The notes beneath the pieces were generated by a model that was not told where the DNA came from, ran no database searches, and was given only the letters and a program-made list of their open reading frames with translations. A program made the position numbers and the translations under genes. DNA of 64,000 nucleotides from assembly GCF_000372645.1 (NCBI RefSeq), contig NZ_APMP01000005.1:62001-126000 (forward strand), written 5' to 3'. Shown piece after piece: positions 44,672-57,896 of the stretch. This DNA comes from Caulobacter vibrioides OR37. Lineage in GTDB: Bacteria; Pseudomonadota; Alphaproteobacteria; Caulobacterales; Caulobacteraceae. Within the stretch, counting starts at the first letter, position 1. Every line of letters begins with the position of its first letter.

Positions 44672-46285
44672 TCAAGCGTCCAGCATCGCTTCCAGCGTCT
44701 TGAGCTCGTCGGCCTCGCGCGCCGGCTTGTCCCAACGAATGCGGTGGATGCGCGGAAAGCGCATGGCTACGCCCGACTTGTGCCGAGTCGAGCGCTGCAG
44801 GCCTTCGAAAGCCACCTCGAACACCAGGCCGAAATCCTGGTCGGCGCGAACCGAGCGCACCGGGCCGAAACGCTCCGCCGTATGGTCGCGAACGAACTTG
44901 TCGATCCGTTTGAGCTCCTCGTCGGTGAAGCCGAAATAGGCCTTGCCGACCGGCGTCAGGCTCCGCCGCCCTTGCTCGTCCTCGCGCCAGACGCCGAAGG
45001 TGTAGTCGGAATAGAAGCTGGATCGTTTGCCATGACCGCGCTGGGCGTACATCAGCACCGCGTCGATCAGCCGCGGGTCGCGCTTCCATTTGAACCACGG
45101 ACCCTTCGGGCGGCCGGGCTCGTAGACGCTGTCGCGGCGCTTCAGCATCAAGCCCTCCGAAAGGCGGGCGTCGCCCTCGGGCGGTTCCAGGCGCAGGGCG
45201 GCCAGTTCCTCCCAGCTGTCGAAGGGCTGCAGGGGCGAGAGGTCGATGCGCGGCGCCGTCAGCCGGCCCACGAACGCCTCGAGCCGTGATCGGCGCTCGA
45301 CGAAGGGAAGGCCTCGAAGATCGACCTCGCCGTCCAGCAGCAGGTCATAGGCCCGGACGCCGGCGGGAAAAGTGGCCAGTTGCTTGGCGTCGACGGTCTT
45401 GCGGTTCAGCCGTTGCTGCAGGTCGCCGAACGGGGCCAGGGCGCCGTCGCGCAGCACCAGGAGCTCGCCGTCGATCGCTCCCTCGAAGTCCATCGCCTCG
45501 ACGACGTCCGGAAAGGCGGCCGAGATGTCGTCGCCGGTGCGGCTGTAGAGCCGCCGCTCGCCCCGCTCGGACACCGCTTGAACGCGGATGCCGTCCCACT
45601 TCCATTCGGCGACATAGTCGGCCGGATCCAGCTTGGCGAAATCGACGGCCTCGTCGATCGGCTGGGCCAGCATCACGGGCCGGAACCGCCCGGGGGCGTC
45701 GGACGAAGGGCGTTCGGAACGACCTTCAAGCCAGGCGAAGAGATCGCCATAGGGCGGTTCGAGGGCGTGCCAGACCTCCTCGATCTCGCCGATCTCGACA
45801 CCGCCGAACTGGGCGCAGGCCTGCTTGGCCAGGCGGGAGGAAACGCCAACCCGGAGCCCGCCGGTCATCAGTTTCAGCAGCGCCCAGCGCCCGTCCGGAT
45901 CCAGGGCGTCCAGCCAGCCCTCGATCAGACGCGGGACCTCGGCGCGCGACGCCGAACGCAGAGCCTCGACCACCTCGGACAGCTCCGGCGGCCGATTGGC
46001 GCCTGGCCTCGACGGCCAGACCAGGGCGACGGTCTCCGCCAGATCGCCGACATAGTCGTAGGACCAGGCGAACAGTTGGGCGTCCATCCGCGCCTCGACC
46101 GCCTTGCGAATGAAGGCTGGCTTGGCGGCGTTGAACGACAGCGCGCCGGTCAGCGCCGCCAGGGCATAGCCGCGATCGGGGTCCGGCGTCTGGCGCAGGT
46201 GGTCCCCGATCAAGGTCAGCTTGGCGTTGCGCGACGTGGTCAGGGACAGCCGGTCGAGCAGATGGGCGAAGGCGCGCATGGACAT
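44672..46285 (-). CDS. ATP-dependent DNA ligase, ligase-associated repair type
   Basis: 537 residues, the size and layout of the bacterial ATP-dependent ligase family that co-occurs with an MBL exonuclease and Lhr-type helicase. N-terminal helical DNA-binding domain (about 1-190, LTLIGDHLRQTPDPDRGYAL), adenylation domain with motif I EWKWDGIRVQ (Lys), VIDGELLVLRDG-like motif III (AIDGELLVLRDG), SEGLMLKRRDSVYEPGR (motif IV/V), OB domain FKWKRDPRLIDAVLMYAQRG. ATG 46279 is an alternative start. The partner exonuclease is at 5781. Confidence 0.95.
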   Translation of the reverse strand: MSMRAFAHLLDRLSLTTSRNAKLTLIGDHLRQTPDPDRGYALAALTGALSFNAAKPAFIRKAVEARMDAQLFAWSYDYVGDLAETVALVWPSRPGANRPPELSEVVEALRSASRAEVPRLIEGWLDALDPDGRWALLKLMTGGLRVGVSSRLAKQACAQFGGVEIGEIEEVWHALEPPYGDLFAWLEGRSERPSSDAPGRFRPVMLAQPIDEAVDFAKLDPADYVAEWKWDGIRVQAVSERGERRLYSRTGDDISAAFPDVVEAMDFEGAIDGELLVLRDGALAPFGDLQQRLNRKTVDAKQLATFPAGVRAYDLLLDGEVDLRGLPFVERRSRLEAFVGRLTAPRIDLSPLQPFDSWEELAALRLEPPEGDARLSEGLMLKRRDSVYEPGRPKGPWFKWKRDPRLIDAVLMYAQRGHGKRSSFYSDYTFGVWREDEQGRRSLTPVGKAYFGFTDEELKRIDKFVRDHTAERFGPVRSVRADQDFGLVFEVAFEGLQRSTRHKSGVAMRFPRIHRIRWDKPAREADELKTLEAMLDA

Positions 46286-46401
46286 GGAATGTCGAGCGAT
46301 CTCCTTTCGTTCAGCCGCTTCATAACGGGCGGACCCGACCTCTCGCGCAAGTCGCTTGTCGATGCTAGATTAAAACAGATGTTTGAATTCGCGAGGCGGT
46401 C

Positions 46402-46836
46402 ATGGACCAGGCGCTGCCCGAAGGTTTCTCGCCCCACGTCCGCAAGAGCCCCCTGACGGATCCGTGGGAGCCGCTTTACGCCAAGCCGGGCGCGGACCGG
46501 CTGATCCTGGGCGTCCGCGTGCGGCCCGAGCACTGCAATTCGCGGAACATGCCGCACGGCGGCTTTCTGGCCGCGATGGCCGACAACGCCATGGGCCTAT
46601 CGCTGGGCGTGAGCCTGGCCGGGGACGGGCGAGAATCCGCCGGGCTCGTCACCGTCTCGCTGACGCTGGACTATCTGGGGTCGGCCAAGCTGGGCCAATG
46701 GCTCGAGTTCGACACCGATTTCGTCAAGCTGGGCCGCTCGATCTGCTTCGCCGAAGCGACGGTGCGCGCCGATGGCCAGCCGATCGCCCGCGCTCGGGCG
46801 ACGTTCAAGGTCCAGGCGGCGAAGGCGGCGGCGTGA
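46402..46836 (+). CDS. PaaI family hotdog thioesterase
   Basis: 144 residues, hotdog fold: NSRNMPHGGFLAAMADNAMG is the substrate helix, then LVTVSLTLDYLGSAKLGQWL. A third hotdog thioesterase in the window, not closely alike to the 4824/5243 pair. Monocistronic; substrate unknown. Confidence 0.88.
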   Translation: MDQALPEGFSPHVRKSPLTDPWEPLYAKPGADRLILGVRVRPEHCNSRNMPHGGFLAAMADNAMGLSLGVSLAGDGRESAGLVTVSLTLDYLGSAKLGQWLEFDTDFVKLGRSICFAEATVRADGQPIARARATFKVQAAKAAA

Positions 46837-46840
46837 AACG

Positions 46841-46875
46841 AAAACCTCGCCCCTCGACTGGCTCGGGGCGAGGTT
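46841..46875 (-). terminator. Intrinsic terminator, probably for gltB
   Basis: AACCTCGCCCC...GGGGCGAGGTT, an 11-bp stem at 46843-46853/46865-46875; on the minus strand it is followed by TTTTCGTTT. It lies 145 bp past the gltB stop, just beyond a CIR repeat, and next to the stop of the convergent thioesterase gene. Confidence 0.6.
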
Positions 46876-46905
46876 CCTAGACGCGGCCGGAGGGCGACCC
46901 TACGC

Positions 46906-47019
46906 CTAGAGCGCGTTAGGTTTAAGTGTGAGCGGTTAAACCGCTCGAACGCGCTCTAAATATCTGAATTTAGAGTCTGTTTATCCGCTTCAAATGATTC
47001 CATTTGAAGCGGACAGGCT

Positions 47020-47022
<3 letters not shown>
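46906..47022. repeat. CIR-type intergenic repeat, full copy with CcrM site
   Basis: CTAGAGCGCGTTAGGTTTAA...TTAAACCGCTCGAACGCGCTCT, the linker AAATATCTGAATTTAGAG, then the second module CCGCTTCAAAT-GATTC-CATTTGAAGCGG with the CcrM site GATTC at 46996-47000, closing with GACAGGCTCTA. Its last bases give gltB its TAG stop. Confidence 0.85.
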
Positions 47023-51543
<4,521 letters not shown>

Positions 51544-51562
51544 GGGTCTTCGGTCCTCTTTC

Positions 51563-53011
51563 CTATTCCGCCGCGATCAGCGCGGGCGCGCCGATCTTGG
51601 CGCGCAGGTAACGGTCGATGGCGTCGGCCGCGTCGCGGCCGTCCTTGATCGCCCAGACGACCAGGGACGCGCCGCGCACGATGTCGCCGGCGGCGAACAC
51701 GCCGTCGAGATTGGTCATCTGGTCGCGGACATCGGCCTTGACCGTGCCCCAGCGGGTGACTTTCAGGTCCGGCGCCGACCAGGCCTCCGGCAGGTTCTCG
51801 GGCTCGAAGCCCAAGGCCTTGACAACCAGCTGGGCCGGGCGATCGAAGTCGCCGCCGGGGATCTCCTCGGGGCTCTGGCGGCCAGAGGCGTCCGGCGCGC
51901 CCAGGCGCATCCGGATCGCGCGGACGCCCGAGACCGCCTCGGCTTCGCCCGAAAGAGCGCGCGGCGCGGCCAGCCATTCGAAGGTGACGCCCTCTTCCTC
52001 GGCGTTGGCGACCTCGCGCATCGAGCCGGGCATGTTGGCCTTGTCGCGGCGATAGAGGCAGGTGACCGACTTGGCGCCCTGGCGGATGGCCGTGCGCACG
52101 CAGTCCATGGCGGTGTCGCCGCCGCCGACCACGACCACGTCCTTGCCCTCGGCGTTCAGTTCGCCCGATTCGAAGGCCGGCACGGCGTCGCCCAGGTTCA
52201 GGCGGTTGGAGGCGATCAGATAGTCCAGCGCCGGCACGACGCCCTTGCTGCCGCCGCCCGGCACGGTCAGGTCGCGCGCCGCGTAGACGCCGACCGCGAT
52301 CAGCACCGCGTCATGCCGGGCCCGCAAGTCTTCCAGCGTCGCGTCCTTGCCGACCTCGAAGCCCAGCTTGAACACGACGCCCCCAGCGGCCAGGCGCCGG
52401 GTGCGGCGCTCGACGACGTCCTTCTCCAGCTTGAAGCCGGGAATGCCGTAGATCAGCAGGCCGCCGGCGCGGTCGTGGCGGTCATAGACGGTGACCTCAT
52501 AGCCGGCCTCGCGCAGCTTCTCGGCGGCGGCCAAGCCGGCGGGTCCCGCGCCGACGATGCCGACCGACTGGCCGCGCGGCTCGCCGGCGACCAGCGGCTT
52601 CACCCAGCCGTTCTCCCAGGCCTTGTCGGTGAGGTAGCGTTCGACCGAACCGATCGTCACCGTGCCGTGACCAGACTGCTCTATGACGCAGTTGCCCTCG
52701 CAAAGGCGGTCCTGGGGGCAGATCCTGCCGCAGACCTCCGGCATCGAATTGGTCGCCTGAGACAGGGCGTAGGCTTCTTCCAGGCGGCCCTCGGCCGTCA
52801 TCCGCAGCCAGTCGGGGATGTTGTTGTGCAGCGGGCAGTGGGTCTGGCAGAACGGCACGCCGCACTGCGAGCAGCGCGAAGCCTGCTCGGTCGCCTTGGC
52901 GTCGATGAAGTCGGCATAGATCTCGTGGAAGTCGCCCGCGCGCTGGTCCGCCGCGCGCTTCTCGGGCGTCTTGCGGGCCACCGTCGTGAATTTCAGCATC
53001 CGCTCGGCCAT
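51563..53011 (-). CDS. gltD: Glutamate synthase small subunit
   Basis: 482 residues, FAD- and NADPH-binding electron-input subunit. N-terminal cysteine clusters CSQCGVPFCQTHCPL and CGRICPQDRLCEGNC; FAD site VGIVGAGPAGLAAAEKLRE; NADPH site VVVVGGGDTAMDCVRTA; late GVFAAGDIVRGASLVVWAI. First gene of gltD-gltB; the promoter lies in the 229-bp gap shared with uppP. Confidence 0.98.
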   Translation of the reverse strand: MAERMLKFTTVARKTPEKRAADQRAGDFHEIYADFIDAKATEQASRCSQCGVPFCQTHCPLHNNIPDWLRMTAEGRLEEAYALSQATNSMPEVCGRICPQDRLCEGNCVIEQSGHGTVTIGSVERYLTDKAWENGWVKPLVAGEPRGQSVGIVGAGPAGLAAAEKLREAGYEVTVYDRHDRAGGLLIYGIPGFKLEKDVVERRTRRLAAGGVVFKLGFEVGKDATLEDLRARHDAVLIAVGVYAARDLTVPGGGSKGVVPALDYLIASNRLNLGDAVPAFESGELNAEGKDVVVVGGGDTAMDCVRTAIRQGAKSVTCLYRRDKANMPGSMREVANAEEEGVTFEWLAAPRALSGEAEAVSGVRAIRMRLGAPDASGRQSPEEIPGGDFDRPAQLVVKALGFEPENLPEAWSAPDLKVTRWGTVKADVRDQMTNLDGVFAAGDIVRGASLVVWAIKDGRDAADAIDRYLRAKIGAPALIAAE

Positions 53012-53094
53012 GCGACGTTCCTCGGCGCTCCCAAAGGAGAAAAATTGCTCAAGCAGGGCTCATACGGACTCTTTGGGGCAAGAAGAATGCGTTG

Positions 53095-53187
53095 GTCAAA
53101 TTTATAGACTTATATATGGCCTCCACCAAGCCAACCATTGAGAACGAGTCGCAAGACGGGGTCGAAATAGTCAAATTTGTGGATTTA
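53095..53187. promoter_or_regulatory. Imperfect direct repeats in gltD-uppP divergent promoter region
   Basis: GTCAAATTTATAGACTTA (53095-53112) and GTCAAATTTGTGGATTTA (53170-53187) match at 15 of 18 bases and start 75 bp apart, about seven helical turns. They sit in the AT-rich part of the shared promoter region. Paired sites at this spacing fit looping or cooperative binding by a regulator such as an Lrp-type protein (known to control gltBD in enterics); this is inference. Confidence 0.4.
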
Positions 53188-53240
53188 CGACCTGTTTACC
53201 GTGTCAGGCGCACGCCAGCACGGGGTATGGAGCCGAGAAA

Positions 53241-54053
53241 ATGCCGGATTGGTTGAACGCCATCATTCTGGGTCTGGTCGAAGGGCTGACGGAGTTCATT
53301 CCCGTCTCCTCCACCGGCCACCTGCTGCTGACCAAGGAACTGATGGGCCTGAAGGATCCGTCCTGGGACACCTTCATCGTGCTGATCCAGCTGGGCGCGA
53401 TCCTGGCGGTCGTGGCGCTGTATTTTCACCGCCTCTGGAACGTGCTGATCGGCTTGCCGACCCGACCCGAAGCGCGCCGCTTCGCGCTCAGCGTGCTCAT
53501 CGCGGTAATCCCGGCCTTCATCGCGGGGCTTTTGCTGCACGACATCATCAAGTCGTTCCTGTTCGAAAGCCCGCTGATCATCTGCTGGTCGCTGCTGGTC
53601 GGGGGGATCATCCTGCTGGTCGTCGACAAGACGGCCCCGCCGGCCGTCGATCACGACGCCATGGCCCTGCCGTTGCACAAGGTGCTGATCGTCGGCCTGT
53701 TCCAATGCCTGTCGCTGGTGCCCGGCGTCTCGCGCTCGGGCTCGACCATCGTCGGCTCGATGCTGTTCGGCATCGAGCGCCGCGCCGCCGCCGAGTTCAG
53801 CTTCTTCATGGCCATCCCGATCATGGTCGGGGCCTTCGCCCTGGACGTCTACAAGAACCGCCACGCCTTCGACGCGGGCCATATCAGCCTGGTGGCGATT
53901 GGCTTCGTCGTCTCGTTCCTGTCTGGTCTGGTGGTCGTCAAGTACATGCTGGACTTCGTCAGCAAGCGCGGCTTCGGTCCGTTCGCCTGGTGGCGGATCG
54001 CGGTCGGCGTCGCCGGCCTGGCCCTGATGTACACCCACCATTGGCCGGTTTAG
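53241..54053 (+). CDS. uppP: Undecaprenyl-diphosphatase
   Basis: Integral membrane enzyme (BacA type) recycling the lipid carrier for peptidoglycan and polysaccharide synthesis. 270 residues, eight or so TM helices. Signature EGLTEFIPVSSTGHLLL and the second motif PGVSRSGSTI with catalytic Arg. Start ATG 53241 (MPDWLNAIILGLVEG) fits the family. Confidence 0.97.
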   Translation: MPDWLNAIILGLVEGLTEFIPVSSTGHLLLTKELMGLKDPSWDTFIVLIQLGAILAVVALYFHRLWNVLIGLPTRPEARRFALSVLIAVIPAFIAGLLLHDIIKSFLFESPLIICWSLLVGGIILLVVDKTAPPAVDHDAMALPLHKVLIVGLFQCLSLVPGVSRSGSTIVGSMLFGIERRAAAEFSFFMAIPIMVGAFALDVYKNRHAFDAGHISLVAIGFVVSFLSGLVVVKYMLDFVSKRGFGPFAWWRIAVGVAGLALMYTHHWPV

Positions 54054-54586
54054 AGCAGCGGATACTCCCTTTCCAGCCGGTAGACGGAGCCCGCGCTCGT
54101 CTGCCAGCTGGAATAGAGACCGAACCGGTCGACATGGAAGGTGGGCGACCGCAGCAGGTTATGGGTCTGGATCCAGGCTCCCACCTCGGGGACGGCCGGC
54201 TTCTTCAGATAGGCCAAGGTCACGTGGGGCGTGTAGACTCGAGTTTCTGGCTTGAGACCCGCCGCGCGCGCCGCGCTCTCGTGGGCCTTCTGAAGCCGGC
54301 GCAGCGGCGCGCTGTCCTCCACCCCCGCCCAGACGGCGTGGATGTCGGCGCCCTCGCCGAAATGCCCAACCCTCGCCAATTCCAGATCGAAGGCCGGGGC
54401 CGAAATCTCCGCCAACGCCTCGTCCAAGTCGTCGGCCGCGGGCTCCTGAACATCGCCGACGAACCGCAGGGTGATGTGGAACGCCTCCAACGGCCGCCAG
54501 CGCGCGCCCTCGATCCCGTGCTGACGCGGCAGCAGGCCCTGGCCGATCTCCGGCGGAATGGCGATGGCGGTGAAAAGGCGGATCAT
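54050..54586 (-). CDS. thpR: RNA 2',3'-cyclic phosphodiesterase
   Basis: 178 residues, 2H phosphoesterase (LigT/ThpR): two HxTx motifs FHITLRFVGD and HVTLAYLKK. N-terminus RLFTAIAIPPEIGQGL is typical. Opens 2',3'-cyclic phosphate RNA ends. The stop overlaps that of uppP, tail to tail. Confidence 0.93.
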   Translation of the reverse strand: MIRLFTAIAIPPEIGQGLLPRQHGIEGARWRPLEAFHITLRFVGDVQEPAADDLDEALAEISAPAFDLELARVGHFGEGADIHAVWAGVEDSAPLRRLQKAHESAARAAGLKPETRVYTPHVTLAYLKKPAVPEVGAWIQTHNLLRSPTFHVDRFGLYSSWQTSAGSVYRLEREYPLL

Positions 54587-54600
54587 GCCGACTTGAACGC

Positions 54601-55653
54601 CTATGGGCAGGGATTGGGGTGGCGGGCGTGGATCGCGTTGACGGCCGTCTCCAGCTCGTCGGTCCAGTTGAGGTCGAAGGCGTCGATGTCGGTCTTCAAC
54701 TGAGCCATCGAGGTGGCGCCGATGATCGTGGCCGTCACGAACGGGCGCGCGTCGCAGAACTTCAGGGCCAGCTGGGCCGGGTCGAGGCCGTTCGCCTTGG
54801 CCAGATCGACATAGGCGCGGAAGGCTTCCAGCGCGCCGGGCCCCTCGTAGCGCTGCATCCGGTTGTAGAGCGCCTTGCGCGAGCCCTCGGGGGCGGCGCC
54901 GTCCAGGTACTTTCCGGTCAGCTGCCCCTGGGCCAGCGGCGAATAGGCCAGCAGACCCACCTGCTCGCGCATGGCGATTTCAGCCAGCCCGTATTCGAAG
55001 GTGCGGTTGGCCAGGTGATAGGCGTTCTGGATCGAGGCGATGCGCGGCAGACCCCGGGTTTCGCTCTCGGACAGGAAGCGCATCACGCCCCACGGGAACT
55101 CGTTCGAAACGCCGACATGGCGGATCGAGCCCTTCTTCACGTGGGCGTCCAGCGCCTCCAGGATATCGCCGAACCGTTCGTAATCCTGCTCGTAGTCCTT
55201 GAAGACTTGGCCGCCGAACACCCGCACCGGCCGGTCGGGCCAGTGCAGTTGATAGAGGTCCAGATAGTCGGTCTTCAGTCGCTTCAGCGAACCCTCGACG
55301 GCCTCGTCGATCTGGGCGCGGGTCTGGCGGGTCGTCGCCCCATCCTTGCGCATCCAGGTCAGGCCGCCGAAAGCCGAGCCGCGTCCAGCGACCTTGGAGG
55401 CCAACACGATCTCATGCCGCTTGCCGGTCTTTTCCAGCCACGTGCCGATATAGGACTCCGTCCGTCCCTGGGTCTCCGGATTGGGCGGGCTGGAATACAT
55501 TTCCGCCGTGTCCCAGAACGTCACCCCGCGCGACAGCGCGTAGTCCATCTGCTCGTGGGCCTCGGCCTCGCTGTTCTGCGATCCCCAGGTCATGGTCCCC
55601 AGGCAGCAACGCGACACGGACACGTCCGTGCGACCCAGCTTGGCGTATTCCAT
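54601..55653 (-). CDS. Aldo/keto reductase (Tas-like)
   Basis: 350 residues, NADPH-dependent TIM-barrel reductase. N-terminus MEYAKLGRTDVSVSRCCLGT; catalytic Asp/Tyr in FWDTAEMYSSPP, Lys in VLASKVAG, His in DLYQLHWPDRP; cofactor segment TIIGATSMAQLKTDI. The Tas-type NPETQGRTE insert is present. The start at 55653 is supported by GAGGGGACG; the upstream open frame is not typical coding sequence. Physiological substrate unknown. Confidence 0.93.
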   Translation of the reverse strand: MEYAKLGRTDVSVSRCCLGTMTWGSQNSEAEAHEQMDYALSRGVTFWDTAEMYSSPPNPETQGRTESYIGTWLEKTGKRHEIVLASKVAGRGSAFGGLTWMRKDGATTRQTRAQIDEAVEGSLKRLKTDYLDLYQLHWPDRPVRVFGGQVFKDYEQDYERFGDILEALDAHVKKGSIRHVGVSNEFPWGVMRFLSESETRGLPRIASIQNAYHLANRTFEYGLAEIAMREQVGLLAYSPLAQGQLTGKYLDGAAPEGSRKALYNRMQRYEGPGALEAFRAYVDLAKANGLDPAQLALKFCDARPFVTATIIGATSMAQLKTDIDAFDLNWTDELETAVNAIHARHPNPCP

Positions 55654-55844
55654 CGACGTCCCCTCGTGCTCTTTGGCAAGCTTTGTAAGGGCGGCGGATA
55701 GCTCCCCGCAAGCCGGGGCGAACAGGCGTTCGTTTTGACGAATGCATACCATGAACACTTTTTCGCCAGGGATTGCGCGCACGCTCGCGACAACCGATAT
55801 TCAGGACGCGTCCATGGTGGACGCCTAGCTCAAGGGCTTATTCG

Positions 55845-56594
55845 ATGAACGACTTCAACCGCGGCTATGCGCGCTCGATCCCGGCGGATCGCGCCGACAT
55901 GTCGGTTGACGCCGGCCTGCGCAAATTCATGCTCGGCGTCTACAACAAGGTGGCGCTGGGTCTCGTCCTGTCCGGGGCCTTGGCCTACGTGACCTCGTCG
56001 GTCCCGGCCGTGCGCGACCTGATGTTTATCACTCAGGGCGGCGTTCTGGTCGGCCTGACCCCGCTGTACATGGTCGTGGCCTTCGCGCCGATCGTGCTGC
56101 TGCTGATCGCCGGTTTCGCCCTGCGGAACCCGACGCCTCAGACGGCGGGCGCGCTCTATTGGACGATCGTCACCCTGATCGGCGCCTCGCTGGGCACGGT
56201 CTTCCTGCGCTACACGGGCGAGTCGGTCGCTTCGACCTTCTTCGTGACGGCGGCGGCGTTCGGCGGCCTCAGCCTGGTGGGCTACACGACCAAGAAGGAC
56301 CTGACCGGCTTCGGCAGCTTCCTGATCATGGGCGTGTGGGGCCTGCTGATCGCCTCGATCGTCAACATGTTCCTGCACAGCGGGACGCTGATGTTCATGG
56401 TCAACATCCTGGGCGTGCTGATCTTCGCGGGTCTGATCGCCTACGACACCCAGCGCCTGAAGATGACCTACTACGCCATCGGCGGCGACACCGTCGCCCA
56501 GGGCGTGGCCACCAACTTCGGCGCGCTGCAGCTGTACATCAACTTCATCAACCTCTTCCAATTCCTGCTCAGCATCATGGGCAATCGCCGCTAG
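55845..56594 (+). CDS. Bax inhibitor-1/YccA family membrane protein
   Basis: 249 residues, seven hydrophobic segments; the BI-1 signature is in the last third: SFLIMGVWGLLIASIVNMFL and IFAGLIAYDTQRLKMTYYA (TM6 with the conserved Asp), then NFGALQLYINFINLFQFLLS. Proposed calcium/proton-linked channel; acts on membrane-protein quality control with FtsH in E. coli homologues. Its TAG stop begins a CIR-type repeat. Confidence 0.95.
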   Translation: MNDFNRGYARSIPADRADMSVDAGLRKFMLGVYNKVALGLVLSGALAYVTSSVPAVRDLMFITQGGVLVGLTPLYMVVAFAPIVLLLIAGFALRNPTPQTAGALYWTIVTLIGASLGTVFLRYTGESVASTFFVTAAAFGGLSLVGYTTKKDLTGFGSFLIMGVWGLLIASIVNMFLHSGTLMFMVNILGVLIFAGLIAYDTQRLKMTYYAIGGDTVAQGVATNFGALQLYINFINLFQFLLSIMGNRR

Positions 56595-56662
56595 AGCCCT
56601 TTCCGATCTGATTGATCCCATCAGATCGGATAAAAATGGCGTTAAATCAAAAGTTTAGAGCC
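56592..56662. repeat. CIR-type intergenic repeat, CcrM site lost
   Basis: TAGAGCC...; first module CCGATCTGAT-TGATCCC-ATCAGATCGG, whose centre has GATCC where other copies have GATTC; then the linker TTAAATCAAAAGTTTAGAGCC. The second module is missing. It provides the stop of the BI-1 gene. Confidence 0.75.
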
Positions 56663-56683
56663 AGTCGAGGTTCGCGACGACGG

Positions 56684-56714
56684 AGCCCCGGTGGGAAACC
56701 ACCGGGGCTTTTTC
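56684..56714 (+). terminator. Rho-independent terminator after the Bax-inhibitor gene
   Basis: AGCCCCGGTGG-GAAAC-CACCGGGGCT style hairpin (arms 56684-56694 and 56699-56709, GC-rich, tetraloop GAAA) followed by CTTTTTC. The strongest canonical terminator in the window; it ends the transcript that began at 55845. Confidence 0.85.
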
Positions 56715-56779
56715 TTCGCCGACGTCTCGACGCGGCGGATGCGCGAGCCCAGATTGGAGCCCTGGGGACTGACGAGGAC

Positions 56780-57100
56780 ATGATGCTGATCGAGACCCTG
56801 GCCCTGCTCGCCGCCGCCGCGCCCGCCGTCGAGGCGCCGCCAACCCTTCCGATGCTATCCTTGCGCCCTGAGCTATCGAAGCCGATCTCACCGGTTCCGC
56901 TGCGCTACGCCCAAGCCCCAGCGCCCTTGCCGCGCGGCGTGGCTCGCACGGCCATCGAGCGGAGCGCCGGCGGCGTCTCGGGCGGCGTTGGCGTTCTGTG
57001 CGGCATTCAGCCCAGCGCCGACGACAGCGGCCTGGGCAAGGCGCGGGGCTATAACACCGAGGGCCGTTTCGTCGGGGCCAAGCTGGGGTTCTCGTTCTAG
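56780..57100 (+). CDS. Hypothetical small, probably exported protein
   Basis: 106 residues from ATG 56780 (or 56783): MMLIETLALLAAAAPAVEAP looks like a signal peptide, followed by a Pro/Ala-rich stretch and a Gly-rich end (SAGGVSGGVGVLCGI, then GRFVGAKLGFSF). No family recognised. GAGG lies just before the start. It follows a strong terminator, so it has its own transcription unit. Its TAG overlaps a CIR fragment. Confidence 0.5.
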   Translation: MMLIETLALLAAAAPAVEAPPTLPMLSLRPELSKPISPVPLRYAQAPAPLPRGVARTAIERSAGGVSGGVGVLCGIQPSADDSGLGKARGYNTEGRFVGAKLGFSF

Positions 57101-57129
57101 AGCGCGTCAAATTCAGCTTGAGCGTCTAG
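57097..57129. repeat. CIR-derived fragment between convergent genes
   Basis: CTAGAGCGCGTCAAATTC...CTTGAGCGTCTAG keeps only the outer ends of a CIR module. It supplies the TAG of the upstream gene and the CTA (TAG on the minus strand) of the DUF2794 gene. Confidence 0.5.
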
Positions 57130-57461
57130 TCGACGACCGAGAACTTGCCCTTCTCGAACACCCGCAGCACCTGAGTCAGCTCGTGGCCGCGCTTTAGGAT
57201 CTGGCCGCCCTGGCCGATCACCGCCCAGGCGCCCTGCTTTCGCGCCAAGGCCGGACGCTTCTCGACACGATAGAGCGGCGCCTCCGCCGCGTGCCGGAAG
57301 ATGGAAAACACCGCGCTATCCGAAAGTCCGGCGATGCCGTAGTCGCGCCATTCCCCGGCCGCGACCATTCGGCCGTAGAGCCGCATCAGCTGGTCCAGCT
57401 CGCGACGCTCGAAAAAGACGACGCCCCCGACCGGAGGCGTGGGCTGGGTGTCCAGGGCCAT
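57126..57461 (-). CDS. DUF2794 family protein
   Basis: 111 residues, alphaproteobacterial family of unknown function. Conserved core FERRELDQLMRLYGRMVAAG, EWRDYGI, then AVFSIFRHAAEAPLYRVEKRP and LRVFEKGKFSVVD. Soluble, single domain. The start at 57461 faces the small RNA locus. Confidence 0.92.
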   Translation of the reverse strand: MALDTQPTPPVGGVVFFERRELDQLMRLYGRMVAAGEWRDYGIAGLSDSAVFSIFRHAAEAPLYRVEKRPALARKQGAWAVIGQGGQILKRGHELTQVLRVFEKGKFSVVD

Positions 57462-57641
57462 GCGTCGAATCTAGTCCCAAATCGGACGATTGGAACAGCG
57501 CGCACCGAGATTGGGGCCAGGATGCGTCGATCCGTGTCCCCGCGGTCACGGGGATCAGAAATGACACGCGCCGGCAATGGTCGCCCCGAAACGACCTTAT
57601 TTCGGTCCTTCGCCCGCCTGTTTAGGGGTCGATAAAACCAA

Positions 57642-57784
57642 TGTCGGCTGATCGGACACCCTGTGGTCCAGGATCCTGAACAGCCCCCCCAGCCCCCCAG
57701 ATCGCGGGCCGGTCAGCCGACAAACTCCATATCCCCTCCCCTAAGAGGCCCGCGCGGATTTCCCCCCACCGCGCGGGCTTTTTC
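57642..57784 (+). ncRNA. Candidate small RNA 1 with C-rich loop (tandem unit 1)
   Basis: A 14-nt arm TGTCGGCTGATCGG (57642-57655) pairs almost perfectly with CCGGTCAGCCGACA (57709-57722). The enclosed loop has the C-rich stretch CAGCCCCCCCAGCCCCCC (57681-57698). A terminator follows: GCCCGCGCGG / CCGCGCGGGC (57748-57757, 57769-57778) with loop ATTTCCCCCCA and five T. Upstream, GATAAAAC (57631-57638) matches the Caulobacter -10 consensus GCTANAWC at 7 of 8. No coding frame fits. Could correspond to a known Caulobacter sRNA named for a nearby locus (I recall a CC3664 family in Rfam; not checked). Confidence 0.65.
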
Positions 57785-57896
57785 GTTGGCGCGAAGAATG
57801 GGAAGCAACGGCCAAGCCGCCGTATCTTGGCCATGACCCGCCCCGAAACGACCTCGGTTTGGTCGATCCCTCGCCCGGTTGCGGGTCGATAACAAC

